DNA of 10,192 nt from the NCBI GenBank assembly GCA_022821935.1, contig JAJECR010000002.1:1-10192 (forward strand), written 5' to 3'. Under the pieces are notes generated by a model. It saw only the letters and a list, made by a program, of their open reading frames with translations. It did no database searches and had not been told where the DNA came from. Positions 1 to 7,217 of the stretch are shown piece by piece; the first letter of the stretch is position 1; the number at the start of each line of letters is the position of its first letter. Made by a program: the position numbers and the translations under genes. The stretch is from Candidatus Latescibacterota bacterium. GTDB taxonomy: Bacteria > JAAXHH01.

Positions 1-22
1 TGGATATGGTATGGCGTGCCAT
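1..22 (-). CDS. ilvN: Acetolactate synthase small subunit, first codons only
   Basis: Seven codons and one base are present, reading MARHTIS, before the window edge. IlvN/IlvH regulatory subunits commonly begin with a motif such as M-x-R-H-T-I-S, which opens the ACT domain that binds valine for feedback inhibition. On the minus strand an AAGGAG-type ribosome binding site lies about 11 nt upstream of the ATG. The gene starts 50 nt after the ilvB stop, on the same strand, as expected for an ilvBN operon. Only position and these few residues support the call, but both fit well. The rest of the gene lies outside the window. Confidence 0.8.
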
Positions 23-72
23 GGTCTATTTCGCTCCTTGCCTTACTTGCCGGGTTGATTCCCGCCGTCCCG

Positions 73-1812
73 TTATTCCTCGATCATCTCGTGGGATGCC
101 GCCCCCGCGGGGATCATGGGATACACGTTGCCTTCCTCGGCGATCACCATGTCGAGCATCACGGGGCGGTCCTTGACCTTGCAGGCCTCGAGCCAGGCGC
201 CTTCCACGTCTTCATCCTTGAAGACCCGGATACCCACGGCACCGTAGGCCTCCGCCAGCTTCACGAAGTCCGGGTTGGAGTCACGCAGGTCCACCTCCGA
301 ATAACGCTGCGCGTAGAACAACTCCTGCCATTGGCGCACCATGCCGAGGTAGCCGTTGTTCAACAGCACGATCTTGATGGGCAGATCGCAGGCCACGGCG
401 GTGGCCATTTCCTGGATGTTCATCTGGATGCTTCCGTCGCCCGAAAACACGATGACGTCGCGGTCGGGAAAGGCGAACTGGGCGCCGATCGCCGCGGGCA
501 GTCCGAAGCCCATGGTGCCGAGCCCGCCGGAAGTGATCATCGACCGGGGGTTCGAGAAGCCATACCACTGGGCCGCCCACATCTGGTGCTGCCCGACGTC
601 GGTGACCACGAAGGCCTCGCCATTCGTGAGCTGCCCGATACGCTCGATGGCGTACTGGGCACACAGCGGAAACTGATCCGTCTCCTTCTCGACGGTCTCC
701 CGGTCTACACCCTCCAGGCCTTCCTCGTGGAGCCCTATCGTGTTCGCGTAGGTCAGCGGGTGGTCGCGTTTCCATTCCTCGATCTGCTGGAGCCACTCGG
801 CCGTATCGGCCCGTTCCACCAGGGGAATCAACTGCTGCAGCACCTGCTTCACGTCGCCCACGATGGGGAGGTCTACCCGCACGTTCTTGTTGAGGGACGA
901 CGGATCGATATCGATGTGGATCTTCTTCGAATGGGGCGAAAAATCCTCCAGCTTGCCGGTCACCCGGTCGTCGAACCGGGCGCCGATGCAGACCAGCAGG
1001 TCGCACATCATCACGGCGGTATTCGCGTACCAGGTGCCGTGCATGCCGAGCATCTTGAGCGAAAGCGAGTCGTTTTCCGGGTAGGCGCCGAGGCCCATCA
1101 GCGTCGTCGTCACCGGGGCGTTGAGCTTGCGGGACAGCGTACGGATTTCCTCCGACGCCTCGGAGATGATCGCGCCGCCGCCCACGTAGATCACCGGCTT
1201 CCTGGCCGAGGTGAGCATCTCCGCCGCCTTGCGGATCTGCTTCGGATGCCCCTCGGTCCGGGGCTTGTACCCGCGGATGTCCGGCCGTTCGGGGTAGGAG
1301 AACTCGGCCTCACCGATCTGGACGTCCTTGGGCACGTCGATCAGGACGGGGCCGGGCCTGCCGGTCGTCGCGATATGGAACGCCTCGGCGAAAACCTGCG
1401 CGATATCTTCGGTTTCCTTGATGAGGAAATTATGCTTCGTGATCGGCCGCGTGATGCCCACGGTGTCCGATTCCTGGAAAGCGTCGTTTCCGATCAGGTG
1501 CACCGGTACCTGGCCCGTGATCACGATCATCGGGATCGAATCCATGTACGCGGTCGCGATACCGGTTACCGTGTTGGTGGCGCCCGGGCCGGAGGAGACG
1601 AGGACCACGCCGGGCTTGCCGGTCGCCCGCGCATAGCCGTCGGCCATGTGGGTCGCACCCTGCTCGTGGCGCACGAGGATATGCTTCAGGCCGGTGGTGC
1701 GCTGAATCACGTCATAGGTCGGGATCACTACGCCGCCGGGATACCCGAAAACGACTTCGACCCCTTCCTTCTTCAAACACTCTATGACTATTTCCGCACC
1801 CGACAGTTCCAT
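73..1812 (-). CDS. ilvB: Acetolactate synthase large (catalytic) subunit
   Basis: This 579-residue cytoplasmic enzyme uses thiamine diphosphate to condense pyruvate with pyruvate or 2-oxobutyrate, the first common step of valine, leucine and isoleucine synthesis. The N-terminal ThDP domain has FGYPGG at 22-27 and the catalytic Glu50 in RHEQGATHMADGYARA. The central FAD-type domain spans about 190-330 (RFDDRVTGK near 279-287). The C-terminal domain has the ThDP/Mg motif, GDGS at 458-461 through NNGYLGM at 485-491. The length is normal. About 15 extra residues sit between the middle and C-terminal domains (about 350-380), which looks like a lineage-specific linker. The reading frame stays open 66 codons upstream, but I chose the ATG at 1812. 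It has an AAGGAGAGGG ribosome binding site just upstream, starts as the family does (MELSGAEIV), and the extension lacks family similarity. A promoter at 1917-1944 supports this start. Confidence 0.97.
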   Translation of the reverse strand: MELSGAEIVIECLKKEGVEVVFGYPGGVVIPTYDVIQRTTGLKHILVRHEQGATHMADGYARATGKPGVVLVSSGPGATNTVTGIATAYMDSIPMIVITGQVPVHLIGNDAFQESDTVGITRPITKHNFLIKETEDIAQVFAEAFHIATTGRPGPVLIDVPKDVQIGEAEFSYPERPDIRGYKPRTEGHPKQIRKAAEMLTSARKPVIYVGGGAIISEASEEIRTLSRKLNAPVTTTLMGLGAYPENDSLSLKMLGMHGTWYANTAVMMCDLLVCIGARFDDRVTGKLEDFSPHSKKIHIDIDPSSLNKNVRVDLPIVGDVKQVLQQLIPLVERADTAEWLQQIEEWKRDHPLTYANTIGLHEEGLEGVDRETVEKETDQFPLCAQYAIERIGQLTNGEAFVVTDVGQHQMWAAQWYGFSNPRSMITSGGLGTMGFGLPAAIGAQFAFPDRDVIVFSGDGSIQMNIQEMATAVACDLPIKIVLLNNGYLGMVRQWQELFYAQRYSEVDLRDSNPDFVKLAEAYGAVGIRVFKDEDVEGAWLEACKVKDRPVMLDMVIAEEGNVYPMIPAGAASHEMIEE

Positions 1813-1916
1813 CGACCCTCTCCTTGTAAAACGAGCGTATTTCACCCAGAACGTGATCTGCCGTTCACGAAACCGGCTGGATTTCGTCGTGTTGCAAACC
1901 TCAACTTGTGCTTCGT

Positions 1917-1944
1917 AAAATACGCCAAGAGCGCCTGATGTCAA
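1917..1944 (-). promoter_or_regulatory. Sigma-70-like promoter of ilvB
   Basis: On the minus strand there is a consensus -35 TTGACA (1944-1939), a 16-nt spacer and a -10 TATTTT (1922-1917). Transcription would start near 1910 and leave a leader of about 98 nt before ilvB. That leader has short inverted repeats (for example ACGAAA/TTTCGT) but no branched-chain-rich leader peptide or T-box that I can recognise. The -10 is imperfect, and the assignment rests on motif and position only. Confidence 0.6.
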
Positions 1945-1966
1945 GTTAAAACTCCATAGAAACCAC

Positions 1967-1995
1967 TTGACGAAAAGCCCTGATTCCCTTATATG
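1967..1995 (+). promoter_or_regulatory. Sigma-70-like promoter of the TPR/aminotransferase unit
   Basis: On the plus strand TTGACG (1967-1972) is followed, after a 17-nt spacer, by TATATG (1990-1995). A start near 2002 would give a 5' untranslated leader of about 205 nt before the ATG at 2207. Only 22 bp separate its -35 from the ilvB -35 on the other strand, so the two are a compact back-to-back divergent pair that one regulator could cover. This is a motif-based call. Confidence 0.55.
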
Positions 1996-2007
1996 TTTTA
2001 GGCTTTG

Positions 2008-2047
2008 CAACAGGGGGCGGAACCGCTGTTGGTACGACGATTCCGCC
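2008..2047 (+). promoter_or_regulatory. Candidate H-type RNA pseudoknot in the 5' leader
   Basis: Two perfect inverted repeats interlock at the extreme 5' end of the predicted leader. Stem 1 is CAACAG (2008-2013) with CTGTTG (2026-2031). Stem 2 is GGCGGAA (2016-2022) with TTCCGCC (2041-2047), and its left arm lies inside the loop of stem 1. The connecting loops are 2, 3 and 9 nt. A short first loop crossing a 7-bp stem and a longer last loop crossing a 6-bp stem is workable H-type geometry. The stems could instead be alternative, switching hairpins. It does not match a riboswitch class I know, and chance cannot be excluded from one sequence. Confidence 0.35.
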
Positions 2048-2052
2048 TTTGA

Positions 2053-2190
2053 GATTTACAGCGTTTCTACCGGTATGATTTACGACGTTTCTACCTGTGC
2101 CACGTACTGTGATTGACTGGCGTGAATTAAGACATTGAACCGGCGCGATTTACAACGGATTTCAACCTGAAGCTTTACAAACCGAGTAAT
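2053..2190 (+). repeat. Degenerate ~24-bp tandem repeat array in the leader
   Basis: Two clear units, GATTTACAGCGTTTCTACC (2053) and GATTTACGACGTTTCTACC (2077), are spaced 24 bp apart. Weaker relatives follow with almost the same period: GAATTAAGACATTGAACC at 2124, GATTTACAACGGATTTCAAC at 2147 and GCTTTACAA at 2172. The slot at about 2101 is hardly recognisable. The array fills the leader almost up to the TPR gene's ribosome binding site. The units are contiguous, without unique spacers, so this is not CRISPR. No start codon opens a sensible frame through it on the plus strand. It may be a set of operator sites or a decayed microsatellite. Confidence 0.5.
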
Positions 2191-2206
2191 TTGGAGGACC
2201 GGATCG

Positions 2207-2878
2207 ATGGCAAGAACCAGGCGGCGCATCAGCCGTCGTGAAATGAAGGAAGACCGATTCATCCTTTGGCTGTATGAAGTAAGCAACGAGATCGATAAAC
2301 ACTGGAAACCGCTTACCGCGGCTGTCGTTCTGGTGGTCGTCTGCGTGGCGGGCTGGTATTACTGGTCAGACAAACAGACCGGTGACCTGGCCGAGGCGGG
2401 CAGGATTTTCGCCCCGGGCCAGACGGCGATGCAGGATAACCGCTATGAAGACGCCATTCCCATATTCGAACGGGTCGTGAACGAGTTCGGCGGGACACCT
2501 CTCGCGCTCGAGGCAACGATAGAACTTGCCAACGCCTGTTTCCAGACGGGCGACTTCGAAAAGGCGCGTACCTACTATCAGGCCTACCTGGACGATTACG
2601 GGGCCGAAGACGCTTATTTTCAGTTGGCCGCTCGTTCAGGACTGGCCGCCTGTGACGAGGAAGAAGAGAAATACGGGGAGGCGGCCAACCGGTATCTCGC
2701 CCTGGCGGAAGAAGATCCGGACAGCTTCCTTGCCCCGGGCTTTCTGCTCGACGCCGCGCGGTGTTATACGGCCGCGGAAGATAAGGAACAGGCCAGGGCC
2801 CTTTACGACCGCATTGTCGAAGACTACGAAGCCACGCCTTATGCCCGGGATGCCCAGATCGCGTTGACCGCGCTTTAA
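2207..2878 (+). CDS. Membrane-anchored TPR protein (YfgM/YbgF-like architecture)
   Basis: The 223-residue protein begins with a basic N-terminus (MARTRRRISRRE). One transmembrane helix follows at about 36-53, and the rest is helical repeats that should lie outside the cytoplasmic membrane. At least four TPR-like helix pairs can be read: about 72-105 (RYEDAIPIFERVVNEF), 106-140 (GDFEKARTYYQAYL), 143-175 (KYGEAANRYLALAEEDP) and 178-212 (DKEQARALYDRIVEDY). The layout of N-terminal anchor plus TPRs resembles YfgM-type ancillary translocon or envelope scaffolding proteins, and the TPR part resembles the YbgF C-terminus. Either way a protein-binding role is inferred, not shown. A GGAGG site lies 9 nt before the ATG. 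It is the first gene of a probable two-gene unit with the aminotransferase. Confidence 0.85.
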   Translation: MARTRRRISRREMKEDRFILWLYEVSNEIDKHWKPLTAAVVLVVVCVAGWYYWSDKQTGDLAEAGRIFAPGQTAMQDNRYEDAIPIFERVVNEFGGTPLALEATIELANACFQTGDFEKARTYYQAYLDDYGAEDAYFQLAARSGLAACDEEEEKYGEAANRYLALAEEDPDSFLAPGFLLDAARCYTAAEDKEQARALYDRIVEDYEATPYARDAQIALTAL

Positions 2879-2923
2879 ACCCTCGCGTTGATTGTGTATT
2901 GGCCGCGCACTGACGGAGATCGC

Positions 2924-4063
2924 GTGAAGGCAACCAACTTCGCTCCCGGACCCACGCCGGTTCCCGACCGTGTCGTCCAGAAGATGTCGGAACCGGTCCT
3001 CACCCACCGTTCCAGCGAATTCAGCGATCTGCTCAGGCAGGTCACGGCGGACCTCAAGCACGTATTTCAAACAAAAAACGACGTGCTCGTGCTCACTGCG
3101 TCCGGCAGCGGCGCCATGGAAGCCGCGGTCGTCAACCTGCTGTCCCCGGGAGACCGTGTGCTCGCGGTTTGCGGAGGGAAGTTCGGGGGGCGATGGATTG
3201 AACTGTGCGAAACCTTCGGACTGGACGCGCTGCCCTTCGACGTGGAGTGGGGCAGGGCGGCGGATCCGGATGAAATCGACCGCGTCCTGGAGGAGAAGGG
3301 GCCTTTCGAGGCCGTGCTGGCCACCCACAGCGAAACATCCACAGGGGTGCTTCACGACATCAAAGTCCTGGGACGCGTCGCCCGAAGCCATGGCTGCTAC
3401 TTCATCGTCGACGCCATCAGCGGACTGGGCGCCAACGAGCTCAGGACGGACGACTGGCACGTCGACATCGCCCTGACCGGATCCCAAAAAGCGCTCATGA
3501 TCCCGCCTGGCCTCGCCTTCATCAGCGTCAGCGAACGGGCGTGGCAGGGGATCGAACGGAGCGCCCTGCCGTCCTACTATCTCAACCTCAAACGGGCCAA
3601 AGATTCCTTCGAAAAAGGGCTTACGCCTTATACGCCGGCCGTTTCCCTGCTTATGGGACTGGCCGAGTCATTAGGGATGATGAAGGAAATTGGCCTGGAG
3701 GAAATCTACCGGATTCACGAACGGAACGCCCGGGTGACCCGCGCGGGCGTTGCCGCCCTGGGCCTGGAACTCTTCGCCCGCAGGCCCTCGAACGTACTCA
3801 CGTCGGTGCTTATGCCGCCTGGAATAGACGGGTCCGCGTTGCTCAAGACGATCAAGGAGGATCGCGGGGTGACCATCGCGAACGGTATGGAGCATTACAG
3901 GGGCAAGGCCATCCGTATCGCCCACCTGGGCTACGACATCGCTCCCTCGGACATGCTGGTCGCCATATCGGCCCTTGAGCACGGGCTGAGCCGCCACGGG
4001 TACGAATTTGAGACGGGTACGGGCATCGCCGCGGCGCAGCGGGTTATTTTGGAGACGAGTTGA
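2924..4063 (+). CDS. Class V PLP aminotransferase, alanine/serine-glyoxylate type
   Basis: The 379-residue cytoplasmic enzyme belongs to PLP fold type I, class V, in the family of alanine-glyoxylate and serine-glyoxylate aminotransferases. It opens with the family signature NFAPGPTPVPDRV. It has a phosphate-binding ASGSGAMEAA segment (about 59-68), THSETSTGV (135-143), the cofactor-binding Asp163 in VDAISG, and the Schiff-base Lys189 in TGSQKALMIPPGLAF. The frame stays open upstream to a TTG at 2888. I chose the GTG at 2924 because GGAG lies 5 nt before it and the product then begins just like the family. The gap after the TPR stop is 45 nt with no terminator, so the two are probably co-transcribed. 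The substrate cannot be told from sequence. No serA or glycolate gene is adjacent to suggest serine synthesis or photorespiratory-type metabolism. It converges on the DUF4097 gene, with 36 bp between the two stop codons. Confidence 0.93.
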   Translation: MKATNFAPGPTPVPDRVVQKMSEPVLTHRSSEFSDLLRQVTADLKHVFQTKNDVLVLTASGSGAMEAAVVNLLSPGDRVLAVCGGKFGGRWIELCETFGLDALPFDVEWGRAADPDEIDRVLEEKGPFEAVLATHSETSTGVLHDIKVLGRVARSHGCYFIVDAISGLGANELRTDDWHVDIALTGSQKALMIPPGLAFISVSERAWQGIERSALPSYYLNLKRAKDSFEKGLTPYTPAVSLLMGLAESLGMMKEIGLEEIYRIHERNARVTRAGVAALGLELFARRPSNVLTSVLMPPGIDGSALLKTIKEDRGVTIANGMEHYRGKAIRIAHLGYDIAPSDMLVAISALEHGLSRHGYEFETGTGIAAAQRVILETS

Positions 4064-4099
4064 CGAGTTCGGACAGGCCGCGAGCGCCTCTACCCGGTT

Positions 4100-5578
4100 T
4101 CAGTTATTCAGTTCGCGGATCTCGATATTGCCGTCGCTGGTCTCCAGCCAGATCCTGGTCCCGCCGCCGTTGAGCAGGTACGTTGCGCTAATCTCCCCTT
4201 CTTCCACGTCTTCCTCGTAGCGCTCCGCTTCCAGATCGGACCTGATCTTGTATCGCAGGGTGCCTCTGGTTGTGTTATTTCGTGCTTCGAACAACGACTT
4301 CTTCCGTTTTACAGCTTCCTTCTGAGCTGCCTGCAAGTCCCGTTGGGCCGCCCGTAAGTCCGCCTGCAAATCCTGCGCAAGCCGTTGCGCCTCTTCGGCT
4401 GACAACTGGACCGCCTCGTTCAAGCTTTGCGTCAGCTTTTCAATAATCTCTTTCAACTTTTCTTCGTCGATCTCCGTTCCTGATTGATCGAGTTCGATCG
4501 GCGGTATCTCGGGTATTTCGATAACTACGGGTGTGTCTCTACCTGGAGGAGGGCGCATATTAAACACACCGAATCTCGATCTCTTGTCGACGTGGATCCG
4601 TGCTTCGATGGTCGCCTTCGATTTCGGGTCCACGTAGAGTACGATGTCGCCGCCGGCCGAAATGAGCGAACTGTTCTTGGAACCCTCCGGGATGATCTCG
4701 GCCAAGACGTCGCCGCCCGCGGTCCGTGCGTCGATCGCTCCCGCCACGTTCAGGAGTTCCAGTTCGCCCCCGGCGGTTTTCGCCTGGATGACGCCCTTCG
4801 CGTTACGCAGTTCGATATCGCCGCCGGCTGTGGTGATACGGGCGTTCCCCAAGAGCTCGTCGATCTCGATATCACCGCCGGAGGTGGTGATACGGGCTTT
4901 CCCGCCAACGTACTCGATAGCGATGTCTCCGCCCGAAGTCTGGGCTTCCAGCGTATTGCCCACGTGCCCGATCCGGATATCTCCGCCGGAAGTCTGGACG
5001 TCCAGGTCGGTGGAAGCCTTCTCGACCCGTATGTCGCCCCCCGACGTCTGCAGGTGCACGTCGCCACCTACCGTGCCCACCCGGATGTCCCCGCCGGACG
5101 TGGTCAGCTCCACTTCACCGCTGATATCCCGTAGCGTTACGTCGCCGCCCGATGTATGGCTCCTCACGTCGCCGGTCAGGTCACCCACGACTTCGATATC
5201 CCCTCCGCCGGTACGCAGGTCCAGGTCGAACTCCGTAGGCAGGTCGATTTTGAAACGCAAGTCGTTTCTTCGATATCTCGGAAACCTCGGGTCGTAATCG
5301 ACGCGCAGGATGCCCCCCTCGTAACGTATCCTGAGATCATTTACGCCGTTTGCCTGGATTCCCTGGACCGTCACGACCGCTTCGTTCTTCCTCCACGTGG
5401 AGATGGTGATGTCTCCCGCCCGGGTGTTCAGGTCGAGCCGCCCGCCCCTTTCCACCTGGAAGGTTTCCGACCGGCTGCCGGCAATCCTGCTCTGATCATC
5501 CGTAGCCGCCAGGGTTTGCTGCGCCAGGGCTTGCGGCACAAACAATAAAACACTGAGTGTGCAGATCAGTAATCGCAT
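4100..5578 (-). CDS. Secreted DUF4097-type beta-solenoid protein with coiled-coil insert
   Basis: The protein has 492 residues. A signal peptide covers about 1-19 (cleavage likely after PQALA), so it is exported to the periplasm or cell surface. Residues 40-315 form a right-handed beta-solenoid-like ladder of the DUF4097 (putative adhesin) family. The motif [TS]-[SA]-G-G-D-[IV] recurs with Asp at 127, 146, 164, 182, 200, 218, 236, 254, (Glu272), 290 and 311, spaced 18 residues from 146 to 290. Residues about 366-432 are a charged, Ala/Gln/Leu-rich helix, probably a coiled coil. They are followed by a last beta segment (about 437-490) that ends with another SDGNIEI rung. The gene lies 2 nt after the anti-sigma stop, with its GAGGAG site inside that gene, so it is the third gene of the sigma operon. 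Function is unknown; an envelope sensor or surface scaffold is an inference. Confidence 0.9.
   Translation of the reverse strand: MRLLICTLSVLLFVPQALAQQTLAATDDQSRIAGSRSETFQVERGGRLDLNTRAGDITISTWRKNEAVVTVQGIQANGVNDLRIRYEGGILRVDYDPRFPRYRRNDLRFKIDLPTEFDLDLRTGGGDIEVVGDLTGDVRSHTSGGDVTLRDISGEVELTTSGGDIRVGTVGGDVHLQTSGGDIRVEKASTDLDVQTSGGDIRIGHVGNTLEAQTSGGDIAIEYVGGKARITTSGGDIEIDELLGNARITTAGGDIELRNAKGVIQAKTAGGELELLNVAGAIDARTAGGDVLAEIIPEGSKNSSLISAGGDIVLYVDPKSKATIEARIHVDKRSRFGVFNMRPPPGRDTPVVIEIPEIPPIELDQSGTEIDEEKLKEIIEKLTQSLNEAVQLSAEEAQRLAQDLQADLRAAQRDLQAAQKEAVKRKKSLFEARNNTTRGTLRYKIRSDLEAERYEEDVEEGEISATYLLNGGGTRIWLETSDGNIEIRELNN
4640..5215 (-). repeat. Intragenic 54-bp coding repeat (18-residue solenoid rungs)
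   Basis: This is the DNA counterpart of the GGD ladder. About ten copies of a 54-bp unit centre on codons for S-G-G-D-I, recognisable on the plus strand as recurring GATxTCxCCGCC-like blocks. Copies differ at the nucleotide level, so the array is old or kept under protein-level selection rather than freshly amplified. It also explains several long open frames on the opposite strand here, which are mirror images of the repeat. Confidence 0.85.
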
Positions 5579-5580
5579 GA

Positions 5581-6618
5581 TTATTGCTCCTCTGTCGGCC
5601 GCGTCCCGTTTTGCGGTGCGGACAGGTTGCTAAGCACAGTCCTTGCCTTCGTGCGGATATAGGCGTTTTCGTCGGAAACCATTCTGGCCCTGAGTACCCT
5701 TTCCAGGTCTTCGTCGAACGAGGCCGGCACCTGGTCCTGCAGCCGGTTGATCGCGTTTATCCTGAGGGCCGGGTTTTCGTCGAAGACCAGCGTGTGGATC
5801 ATGGCGTCCCTGATTTCCTCGTCGAAAGGATACCGGGTGAGCGCGTTGAACGCCTCTCCGCGGACCCCGGCATTCGAGTCTGTTTTCAGGGCTGTGACGA
5901 GGGCATCCTTGATCTCGCGCGCTGAATGCAGGTCCTCTGAAGCGCTCACGGCGTTTAATGCCCGCAGCCTGACCCCGGGGTTCTGTTCATTCAGCACGGT
6001 AAAGGTGAGCACGCGTTGAATACCGGGATCGTCGACCGTTCCCCTTATCTGCACGGGCCGCACGGCTTCGAAACCGATTTCCAGCATGCCGTCCGACAGG
6101 TCCGAATCCACGAAACGGACGTTGGAGATGGCCACGTCGTCATTGGTCAACAGGTCCGTCTGATCCATGCCCGGCGCCGCGAAACCAGCCGCGAGACCAG
6201 TGGTACGGTCTCCCGGAACGGTCAGGTAGTATCCCGCCACCAGACCGACGAACAACAGCGCCGCTCCGCCGAGAACGGAGCGCCAGGAAGGATACGCGTT
6301 CAAGGTAAGTCTTTGCAGGCCAGTAAGAAAGCGATCCATCCACTCCTTTGGGTAACGGGGTGCAGGGCGGCTGAGCGTCACGGCGGACCAAAGGTTGCCC
6401 CGGGCCTCCCGCAGATCTGCTTCTCCCGGGCGGGACGGCGCGGCGTCGTCCATAGCGAGTCTGAATGCCTCCAGGCTGACCCGGTACGCCTGGCACTGTT
6501 CGCATGAAGCGAGATGATCGTCCAGCTGCCGCTGGTCCGTGTCGGACAATTCACCGTACTGGGAGAGTTCCAGCCATTCCTCCCATTTCCTGTGAGACTG
6601 GTTCTTATCCGTTTTCAT
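5581..6618 (-). CDS. Transmembrane anti-sigma factor with zinc finger and HEAT repeats
   Basis: The protein has 345 residues. The cytoplasmic N-terminus carries a zf-HC2/ZAS-type anti-sigma domain with H35-x3-C39-x2-C42 (HLASCEQC), which would bind zinc and sequester the ECF sigma factor. One membrane helix lies at about 114-133 (GGAALLFVGLVAGYYLTV). The outer part holds a beta-like stretch (about 160-210) and then four HEAT-like repeats with D/E-N-x-x-x-R-x-x-A-x-x-x-L spacing (about 212-224, 248-261, 280-293, 316-330). The outer HEAT domain probably contacts a partner or signal; the coupled DUF4097 protein is an obvious candidate. The start is the ATG in an ATGA overlap with the sigma stop, preceded by AAGGA inside the sigma gene, which keeps the two products in proportion. 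Confidence 0.9.
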   Translation of the reverse strand: MKTDKNQSHRKWEEWLELSQYGELSDTDQRQLDDHLASCEQCQAYRVSLEAFRLAMDDAAPSRPGEADLREARGNLWSAVTLSRPAPRYPKEWMDRFLTGLQRLTLNAYPSWRSVLGGAALLFVGLVAGYYLTVPGDRTTGLAAGFAAPGMDQTDLLTNDDVAISNVRFVDSDLSDGMLEIGFEAVRPVQIRGTVDDPGIQRVLTFTVLNEQNPGVRLRALNAVSASEDLHSAREIKDALVTALKTDSNAGVRGEAFNALTRYPFDEEIRDAMIHTLVFDENPALRINAINRLQDQVPASFDEDLERVLRARMVSDENAYIRTKARTVLSNLSAPQNGTRPTEEQ

Positions 6619-7217
6619 GACGTGATGTCCTTGAGTTGTTCACGCAGCCTTCGGGTGGCGTCGAACAGGTATTTCTTGACCGCCCCTTCGGTGCATTCGA
6701 TGATTCCGGCGATTTCCCTCAGTTTGAATCCTTCGTGGTGCCGCAGGACGAAAACGGTGCGCTGACGGGGCGAAAGGGCGCCGACGGCCGCCCGGATTCG
6801 CACAGAATACTCGTTGTTGATGGCCAGGGCGTCCGTCTGGTCGGGCGCAACCGGCAAAACGCGGTCCTGGAACGGACCTGTATCTTCCGCGGCGTTTTCT
6901 TCGATGGACACGAAGCGGTTCTTTCCGTGCTTTGTTCTGTGCGTGAGGCAGACATTGGTGACGATCCGGTAAAGGTAAGTGGAAAACCGGCTTCTGAATT
7001 CGAACTTGGGCAGGGCCTTGAAGACCCTGATGAACACTTCCTGGTAAACATCTTTCGCATCGTCCACGTTCCCCACGAAGGACACGGCCATGGACAGCAC
7101 TTTCTCGTCATACCGGTATACGAGTTTTTCCAAAGCCCTCATGTCGCCGCCCCTGGCCCTGAGAATCAACGCGCGGTCTTCAAGGTCCGCATGAACCTTT
7201 ACCGAATCAGATTCCAT
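6615..7217 (-). CDS. ECF-family RNA polymerase sigma factor
   Basis: This 200-residue cytoplasmic protein directs RNA polymerase to a specific promoter set when released from its anti-sigma factor. Sigma region 2 spans about 26-96 (YRYDEKVLSMAVSFVGN, DAKDVYQEVFIRVFKALPKF, RFSTYLYRIVTNVC). Sigma region 4 spans about 140-194, with the helix-turn-helix in LSPRQRTVFVLRH and FKLREIAGIIECTEGAVKK. Spacing and length are typical of ECF sigmas. The frame is open to an ATG at 7334, but I chose the ATG at 7217. It has an AGGAAG site about 6 nt upstream and gives the family's usual N-terminus, while the 39-residue extension has no ribosome binding site and no similarity. ECF operons are often self-activated, but I could not find a convincing matching -35/-10 pair upstream. 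Confidence 0.95.
   Translation of the reverse strand: MESDSVKVHADLEDRALILRARGGDMRALEKLVYRYDEKVLSMAVSFVGNVDDAKDVYQEVFIRVFKALPKFEFRSRFSTYLYRIVTNVCLTHRTKHGKNRFVSIEENAAEDTGPFQDRVLPVAPDQTDALAINNEYSVRIRAAVGALSPRQRTVFVLRHHEGFKLREIAGIIECTEGAVKKYLFDATRRLREQLKDITS

Noticed and set aside
16..1938. A 640-codon open frame on the plus strand
   Set aside because: It is the mirror of ilvB. The product is His/Arg/Gly-rich with no family motif, and the minus strand carries an unmistakable enzyme.
1813..2010. 66-codon upstream extension of ilvB
   Set aside because: The extension has no ribosome binding site at its ATG and no IlvB similarity, and a promoter lies within it. The ATG at 1812 has a strong site.
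2053..2190. CRISPR-like array
   Set aside because: The units are contiguous and degenerate, with no unique spacers and no cas genes.
2080..2286. 68-codon minus-strand ORF over the leader and start of the TPR gene
   Set aside because: It overlaps the repeat array and the TPR coding start, with no recognisable motif or good ribosome binding site.
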